DNA of 11,452 nucleotides from positions 1 to 11,452 of the forward strand of contig CAIOHM010000209.1 in the NCBI GenBank assembly GCA_903858055.1. Reading direction: 5' to 3'. Positions 7,383 through 11,452 of the stretch are shown one piece after another. A model generated the notes under the pieces. It was not told where the DNA came from, ran no database searches, and saw only the letters and a list, made by a program, of their open reading frames with translations. The stretch is from an uncultured delta proteobacterium (GTDB taxonomy: Bacteria > Myxococcota_A > Polyangia > Polyangiales > Polyangiaceae). The stretch's first letter is position 1. Every line of letters starts with the position of its first letter. The position numbers and the translations under genes are program-made.

Positions 7383-7796
7383 ATGGAACGAACACTGATC
7401 GCGCTGGGATCGATCACCGCGACGTTCATGGTGGTCTTCTGGGCCGCCGTACTCACGGGGGCATCCCCGGTCGAAGAGCTCGTGCCCGGTCATCGCGCGT
7501 GGGTGCTCTCGTTTCCCCTCGTCGACGCGTGGGTCGGTCTCTGGGCCGCGCGCATGACGATCGCGCTTCGCGCACGCCGCATCGTCGAGGCAAGGCAAGC
7601 CGCCCTCGTGAGCGGGTCGGGGCTCGTGCTCTTGGGCGTGCATGAGCTGACCTATGGATTCTACACGGGCCTCGCGATCCATCCGAGCGGCGGGGAGATC
7701 GTCGAGCTCGCGGTGCAAGTCTACTGCCTCGTCGCGGGGTCGATCGCGATGCGTTGGGCGCTCGCGGAGAGCGACGCACGCGCGGTGAGCCCGTGA
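7383..7796 (+). CDS. Small four-helix membrane protein, unknown function
   Basis: I do not recognise this 137-residue protein. Hydrophobic stretches at about residues 5-27, 39-61, 72-95 and 105-127 suggest four membrane helices with short loops. A basic loop (LRARRIVEARQ, 62-72) between helices 2 and 3 would be cytoplasmic by the positive-inside rule, putting both termini in the cytoplasm. The third helix region contains polar and aromatic residues (GVHELTYGFYTG, 85-96) that could be functional. No signal peptidase site or known domain is evident. The ATG follows a 112-bp gap with a promoter-like element, and the stop overlaps the next gene by GTGA, so it probably heads an envelope operon. 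GC3 and residue use match the neighbours, supporting real coding. Confidence 0.75.
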   Translation: MERTLIALGSITATFMVVFWAAVLTGASPVEELVPGHRAWVLSFPLVDAWVGLWAARMTIALRARRIVEARQAALVSGSGLVLLGVHELTYGFYTGLAIHPSGGEIVELAVQVYCLVAGSIAMRWALAESDARAVSP

Positions 7797-8776
7797 AGCC
7801 CGGGCCGTTCACGGCGAGGCTCGCGCGATCAGGGGTCAGCGCTTTGCTCGCGATCGCGCTCGTCGCTCGCCCCGCCAAGGCCGAGGACCCGGCTCCCGCA
7901 GAGGTCATGGCGGCGTCGACGGCCCACGTCATGCTCGACCTGCGGAAGATCGTCGAACTCCAGGCCTCGACCGGATGGAAGATCGATCGCTACGAGTTCG
8001 AGGCGATGATGCCCAACGCGCTCGTGTCGCTCTGCGCGGCGTCGGAGACGGTGCGCGCGGCGGTCGTCGCGAGCGCCGAGCAAGCGGAGCTGCGCCTCGG
8101 GGGGCCGCTCGACCAGGCGATCGACGCGAACGGAGGCCGCATCGATGGGCTCGAGGAGCTGCTCTTTGCGGCGCGGGTCGCGAGGCTCGCGCGCGAAGCC
8201 GTCGCGCGTGCGCCGCAGGAGTGCCCGCGGTGGGTAAAGCCGAGTGATCGGGTGTCGGCCTTGCAGACCCCGGTCGATCGCTGGTTCCTCGTGGCCGAAG
8301 GCGGCGGTCAGGCGACGATCCAGTTCGAGCGCGGCGGGGCCGAGGGAGTCTCGAACGCGACCCTCGGCGGTGGCGGCGGCGGAAGGATCCTCGTGGGGCG
8401 CGCGTTCGGTCCCGCGTGGAGCCTGCGCTTCGGGCCGGATCTCTCCGCGAAGGCGCTCGTCAAGCGGAGCGGCGACACGACCTCGCTCCCGCTTCAGTTC
8501 CAGGCGGGCCTCCCGATGGTGCTGCGCTTCGCGAGGGTCTCCTGGTTCACGAGCGCGGAGGTCGCGCCGCTCCTGCTCGCCGTCGAAGGCGATGACCGGC
8601 TGAGGGGCGGCGGGCGCCTCGGCTTCATGGTCGGCCGCAGCGCGCTCCAGCTTCGCGGGCTCGTGCCCTGGGCGGGGCTCGGCGTCGAAGTCGAGGCCTT
8701 TCCGAGCTTCGACGAGCGACCCACGCTCATCAACCTCAAGGGTGGTCTCCGCGCCGGGGTTGACTGGCTGCTATGA
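7793..8776 (+). CDS. Exported protein with helical N-domain and probable outer-membrane beta-barrel
   Basis: No family recognised. The 327-residue product begins with a signal peptide (basic start, LLAIALVA core, cleavage after AKA at about residue 30). Residues 31-150 are predominantly helical and contain two cysteines, C81 and C144, that could pair in the periplasm. From about residue 165 the pattern changes to alternating hydrophobic/polar strands separated by Gly- and charge-rich turns (for example RILVGRAFG, WSLRFGPDL, VSWFTSAEVAPLLL, GVEVEAF) and ends in GLRAGVDWLL, which resembles a beta-barrel's last strand though the final residue is Leu and not aromatic. The GTG at 7793 overlaps the previous stop (GTGA); an in-frame start at 7754 would place 13 residues before the signal peptide and is less likely. 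Probably co-translated with the small membrane protein. Confidence 0.7.
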   Translation: MKPGPFTARLARSGVSALLAIALVARPAKAEDPAPAEVMAASTAHVMLDLRKIVELQASTGWKIDRYEFEAMMPNALVSLCAASETVRAAVVASAEQAELRLGGPLDQAIDANGGRIDGLEELLFAARVARLAREAVARAPQECPRWVKPSDRVSALQTPVDRWFLVAEGGGQATIQFERGGAEGVSNATLGGGGGGRILVGRAFGPAWSLRFGPDLSAKALVKRSGDTTSLPLQFQAGLPMVLRFARVSWFTSAEVAPLLLAVEGDDRLRGGGRLGFMVGRSALQLRGLVPWAGLGVEVEAFPSFDERPTLINLKGGLRAGVDWLL

Positions 8777-8777
8777 C
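8769..8777 (+). promoter_or_regulatory. Extended -10-like element before DUF418 gene
   Basis: TGC followed by TATGAC (four matches to TATAAT) overlaps the end of the preceding gene. No -35 is apparent at 17 bp. The transcript would begin near 8784, three bases before the ATG at 8787. It could provide internal transcription of the DUF418 gene, or may be fortuitous because part of it is coding. Confidence 0.3.
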
Positions 8778-8786
8778 TCGACGCAG

Positions 8787-10007
8787 ATGACGCGAGAAGA
8801 AGTCCGCCCAGCCCATGCTTCGTCGGAGCCTAGGCGCGGACGCGTCGTCGCGATCGATCTGCTTCGTGGCTTCGCCCTGCTCGGCATCCTCGTCATGAAC
8901 ATTCAGGCGTTCGCGATGCCGCTCGCGGCGTACTTCAACCCGCTCGCGTACGGGCGCTTCGAGGGCCTCGACCGTGCGGCATGGTTCGTGACGCGCCTCT
9001 TCTTCGATGTGAAGTTTCTCAGCATTTTCTCGACCCTCTTCGGGGCGTCGCTGATCCTCGCGGGCGAGGGCGCGCAGGCCTCGCGGCGCCTCCGCTGGTT
9101 GGTCGTGCTCGGCCTCGTGCACGGCTATGCGCTCTTCGTCGGAGACATTCTCTTCACGTACGGCGTCGTGGGCCTCGTCGTGGTGCGCGCCCGCCGTTGG
9201 TCCGTCGCTCGGCAGGTGCGAACGGGGCTCACGCTCATCGCGAGCACCGCGTTCGTCCACCTCTTCCTCGGCGCGACGTACGACCTTCTCCCCGCGTGGG
9301 CGCGGGCCGAAGTCGCGCGCACGGTCTCGGCCGAGGACGTCGCCACGCAGCTCGAGGTCTTCCGCGCAGGTTGGGTCGCGCAGCTCCCGGCACGCGCTTC
9401 GCTCTGCTTTTCGAATCACGTCTTCGGCACGCTCCTCGAGTCGGGGTGGCAAGCGGGTGGCTGCATGCTGCTCGGGATGGCCGCGGTCCGCACCCGCTTC
9501 TTCGAGGGCGACACCCGCTTTCATCGCGAGGGGCCGGCCGCGTTTGCCATTGGCCTTGCGGCGACGAGCGCGGGCATGACGGTCGGCCTCGGCGCATCGT
9601 TCACGCCGCGCGCGTGGCTCTTCGCCCAAGCGCTCCACCTGTTCGGTTCCGTCGGCATCGCGTTCGGCTGGGTCGTCGCGATCGTGGCCCTCTCCCGTGC
9701 GCGCTGGGCTTCGCGCTTGAGCATGCCCGTCGCGAGTCTCGGCCGCGTCGCCTTCAGCGCCTACATTCTTCAGTCGGTCGCGGGCATGTTCGTGTTTGGC
9801 GGTCAGGGGCTCGGGCTCTTTGGTACCTGGGGGCGAGCTCGTCTTCTGGCAGCGCCGCTCGCCTTCTGGCTCGTCGAGGTAGCCCTCGCGGTTGCCTGGA
9901 CCTCCCGCTTTCGGTTCGGCCCCCTCGAAGCCCTTTGGCGTGGGCTCTACCGCGGAGACTTCTCCCTCGGGGGCGTCGATCGAGCGAGCGGATCGGCGGC
10001 GGGCTGA
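8787..10007 (+). CDS. DUF418 family multi-pass membrane protein (YeiB-like)
   Basis: The 406-residue product shows the layout of DUF418/YeiB proteins, which are acyltransferase-3-like inner-membrane proteins of unclear function. Seen: a short basic start then VVAIDLLRGFALLGILVMN (20-38), FFDVKFLSIFSTLFG (72-86), several further hydrophobic segments (about 103-135, 146-164, 222-236, 250-270, 276-303, 319-337, 351-372), SAYILQS (324-330) in the conserved C-terminal part, and FRFGPLEALWRGLY (375-388), the typical family ending. The ATG at 8787 lies 10 bp after the previous stop; an in-frame GTG at 8742 would overlap that gene and add a polar stretch not typical of the family. The last 61 bp overlap the convergent PSP1/RicT-type gene. 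The substrate is unknown; these proteins are thought to move or modify envelope compounds. Confidence 0.9.
   Translation: MTREEVRPAHASSEPRRGRVVAIDLLRGFALLGILVMNIQAFAMPLAAYFNPLAYGRFEGLDRAAWFVTRLFFDVKFLSIFSTLFGASLILAGEGAQASRRLRWLVVLGLVHGYALFVGDILFTYGVVGLVVVRARRWSVARQVRTGLTLIASTAFVHLFLGATYDLLPAWARAEVARTVSAEDVATQLEVFRAGWVAQLPARASLCFSNHVFGTLLESGWQAGGCMLLGMAAVRTRFFEGDTRFHREGPAAFAIGLAATSAGMTVGLGASFTPRAWLFAQALHLFGSVGIAFGWVVAIVALSRARWASRLSMPVASLGRVAFSAYILQSVAGMFVFGGQGLGLFGTWGRARLLAAPLAFWLVEVALAVAWTSRFRFGPLEALWRGLYRGDFSLGGVDRASGSAAG
9947..10007. other. Convergent 3' overlap of DUF418 and PSP1/RicT-type genes
   Basis: The + strand gene stops at 10007 and the - strand gene at 9947 (TAG on the minus strand), so 61 bp encode both C-terminal tails: residues 388-406 of the DUF418 protein and about the last 20 residues of the RicT-type protein. 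Both tails lie beyond the conserved family cores. No intergenic terminator can fit between the genes. Confidence 0.85.
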
Positions 10008-10918
10008 ACGGGTTCCCCGATGGCGTCGAGGGGGACCCTGCGCGACTCTCCTGCGCGGCTCCGCAGGTGCACGCGCCCCTCGAGCAGGTCCACGCCGACG
10101 ACCTCGAACTCTTCCGCGGCGATGCGGCGACGCTCGCCGAGCTTCGGGACGGCGGCACGCGCAGCGCGGTACGCGGCGTCTTCGTAGACCAAGCAGCAGA
10201 GCAGGCGGCCGCACACCCCGTTGACCCGCTCCGGGTGCATCGCGAGGCCTTGGTCCCGCGCCATGCGCATGCCGACGGGCTCGAAGTTCTTGAGGAACGT
10301 GTTGCAACAAAGCTGCAGACCGCACGGACCGACGCCGCCCACGAGCTTGGCCGCGTCGCGATCGCCGATCACGCTGAGCTCGACGCGCTCGCGGGTGCGC
10401 TGCCCGATCGTGCGGAGGACCGCACGAAAGTCGAAGCGGTCCTCGGCGCAGAGCAACAGCGTGAACTTCGCGCCGCCCTCCGCGGCCTCCGCGCGCACCA
10501 CCTTCGCCGCGATCTCCAGGTCACGGACGACCTTGCGCCCGACCGCTGCGACGGTCGCCTCGCGGGCGCGCAGCTTGGCCTCGCGGTTGGTGTCGCTCTC
10601 CGTGGCCAAGCCCGTCACCGTGCCGTGGACGTTGAGCGGATCGAAGGTCAGCGCCGGGAGTCCGAGCGTCCGTGCGGTGCCGTGAGCCGCGCCGCCGCGC
10701 CAGGTGACGAGCGAGCCCGCCGCGTACGTGCCACGCGGCACCTCGAGCACGACGCGCGCGTTCTCGCCGATGCGCGCATGCACCACGCGCACGAGCCTTT
10801 CGCCCCACGATCGTTCCGCGGTGGCCGCAGCCTGCGGCTTCATCGGGAGGCGCCGCTTGCCCGGGGGCGCGCTCGGTCGCTCGGGCGGTCGACCGGAGCG
10901 TCGCGGTCCCTCGCTCAC
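9947..10918 (-). CDS. ricT: PSP1 domain protein, RicT (YaaT)-like
   Basis: The 323-residue protein carries the PSP1 C-terminal domain. In B. subtilis RicT (YaaT) works with RicA and RicF in an Fe-S containing complex that affects RNase Y-dependent mRNA maturation; the role in Gram-negative bacteria is poorly known. Seen: a Pro/Arg-rich N-terminus (1-40), a beta-rich region (about 41-110), a charged helical region with FTLLLCAEDRFDF (152-164), then GPCGLQLCCNTFL (197-209), FEPVGMRMARDQGL (212-225) and NGVCGRLLCCLVYE (233-246). Cysteines 199, 204, 205, 236, 241 and 242 are those expected to bind metal. The GTG at 10918 overlaps holB's stop (GTGA), and a GGAG lies about 6 nt upstream; the ATG at 10843 would start at residue 26, just before the conserved part, and remains possible. 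Adjacent holB matches the order known in B. subtilis. RicA and RicF genes are not seen here. Confidence 0.9.
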   Translation of the reverse strand: MSEGPRRSGRPPERPSAPPGKRRLPMKPQAAATAERSWGERLVRVVHARIGENARVVLEVPRGTYAAGSLVTWRGGAAHGTARTLGLPALTFDPLNVHGTVTGLATESDTNREAKLRAREATVAAVGRKVVRDLEIAAKVVRAEAAEGGAKFTLLLCAEDRFDFRAVLRTIGQRTRERVELSVIGDRDAAKLVGGVGPCGLQLCCNTFLKNFEPVGMRMARDQGLAMHPERVNGVCGRLLCCLVYEDAAYRAARAAVPKLGERRRIAAEEFEVVGVDLLEGRVHLRSRAGESRRVPLDAIGEPVQPAADPLARSTPPREKSPR

Positions 10919-11452
10919 GGAACGCTCCGCAGGTCCGCGAGGAGCGCCTCGACCACGAGCTGCGGCGAGCCGTTGCCCTCGAGTTGCCGCATGGCCTTTT
11001 GCACCCGCACGTAACGCTCGGCCGCACGGAGCGCCTTGGCGGAGGGCTCGCCAACACAGGCGCGGGCTTCTTCGACGAGGTGGGCGGCGAACGCCTCGAG
11101 GCCCATCGCGACGGACTCGCGCGAACCCTTCGAGCTCTCCGAGGCGCGGAGCGCCCCTGCGAACGTCTTGTCGCCGAGGGCCCCCTCGAAGGCTGCGATC
11201 CAGGCTTTTTCCGCTTCGTTCTCACTCCCCGCGAGGGTCGCGCGTGCGGCGGCGAGCGACCCTTGGGCGTCTTTCGCGACCGCGCGCGCGCGCGCTGGCT
11301 CGTGGCCCTCGGCGGTGAGGACCTGCACGAGCGCGTCTTCCGGGAGCGGCGCGAAGCGGATGCGTTGCGTGCGCGAGCGGATCGTCGGGAGGAGCTCGCC
11401 GGGGCGCGTGGTGGTCAGTACGAAGTACGTGCGCGGCGGCGGCTCCTCGAGC
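10915..11452 (-). CDS. holB: DNA polymerase III delta prime subunit, C-terminal part (5' end outside window)
   Basis: The minus-strand frame is open from the right edge of the window to the TGA at 10915-10917. The first visible residues are LEEPPPRTYFVLTTTRPGEL followed by LPTIRSRTQRIRF, a very recognisable part of the delta prime AAA-like domain: the EEPP segment, the sensor-1 strand and the SRC motif region. The SRC cysteine is Thr here; its Arg, which acts as the arginine finger in the clamp loader, is kept. The rest (about 140 residues) is helical, fitting domain III that forms the clamp-loader collar. Delta prime joins the other loader subunits to open the beta clamp at the replication fork. 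About half of the gene lies outside the window. Its stop overlaps the RicT-type gene by 4 bp, so they are co-transcribed leftward. Confidence 0.92.
   Translation of the reverse strand, partial: LEEPPPRTYFVLTTTRPGELLPTIRSRTQRIRFAPLPEDALVQVLTAEGHEPARARAVAKDAQGSLAAARATLAGSENEAEKAWIAAFEGALGDKTFAGALRASESSKGSRESVAMGLEAFAAHLVEEARACVGEPSAKALRAAERYVRVQKAMRQLEGNGSPQLVVEALLADLRSVP

Noticed and set aside
8736..11014. Long open frames on both strands across the DUF418 and RicT-type genes (minus 8736-10325, plus 8981-11014)
   Set aside because: Both cross the ends of genes with clear family signatures and have no motifs of their own; they are frame shadows.
1..11452. A defence system, biosynthetic cluster or mobile element
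   Set aside because: No nuclease, toxin-antitoxin pair, integrase, transposase, reverse transcriptase, direct-repeat array or carrier-protein gene is visible; all genes share the same base composition and look like native chromosome.

Overview
This is an ordinary-looking, very GC-rich chromosomal window (codon third positions almost all G or C) packed with short-gap or overlapping genes. The gene content suggests a myxobacterium or related Myxococcota (Polyangia-like). The pointers are a DUF4175-type coiled-coil protein, peptidase MA-type metalloprotease, bacterial Rsm22, a PSP1/RicT protein next to holB, and several uncharacterised envelope proteins. The taxonomic call is an inference; no marker gene such as rRNA is present. 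I see no CRISPR array, tRNA, insertion sequence, integrase or phage gene.

Layout, left to right. (1) Positions 1-2992, + strand: the C-terminal part of a DUF4175-like protein, overlapping by ATGA with a secreted gluzincin-type metalloprotease. (2) 3092-3949, + strand: phosphatidylserine decarboxylase with its own likely promoter. (3) 4043-7270, + strand: a tight three-gene unit with a class I methyltransferase carrying a long disordered N-terminus, an Rsm22-type ribosome-assembly protein with an apparently intact four-cysteine Fe-S site, and thiamine-phosphate synthase ThiE. (4) 7383-10007, + strand: three envelope genes, namely a small four-helix membrane protein, an exported probable beta-barrel protein, and a DUF418 multi-pass membrane protein. 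(5) 9947-11452, - strand: holB (DNA polymerase III delta prime, cut by the window edge) overlapping by GTGA with a PSP1/RicT-type gene, which converges on and overlaps the DUF418 gene by 61 bp. No gap between genes exceeds about 112 bp.

The most notable non-coding signal is a repeated TGSTA extended -10-like element. It lies 16 to 32 nt upstream of the start codon at each of the four + strand genes that follow a gap or could head a transcription unit (psd, the methyltransferase, the small membrane protein, the DUF418 protein). By eye, all three TGCTA pentamers on the + strand fall at such places. For psd there is also a good -35 at 17 bp spacing. With normal promoter geometry, three of these transcripts would start 1-3 nt before the ATG, so leaderless mRNAs are predicted. 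I did not find a clear new defence or mobile system; the most interesting leads are this promoter pattern, the methyltransferase/Rsm22/ThiE unit, and the uncharacterised envelope cluster.
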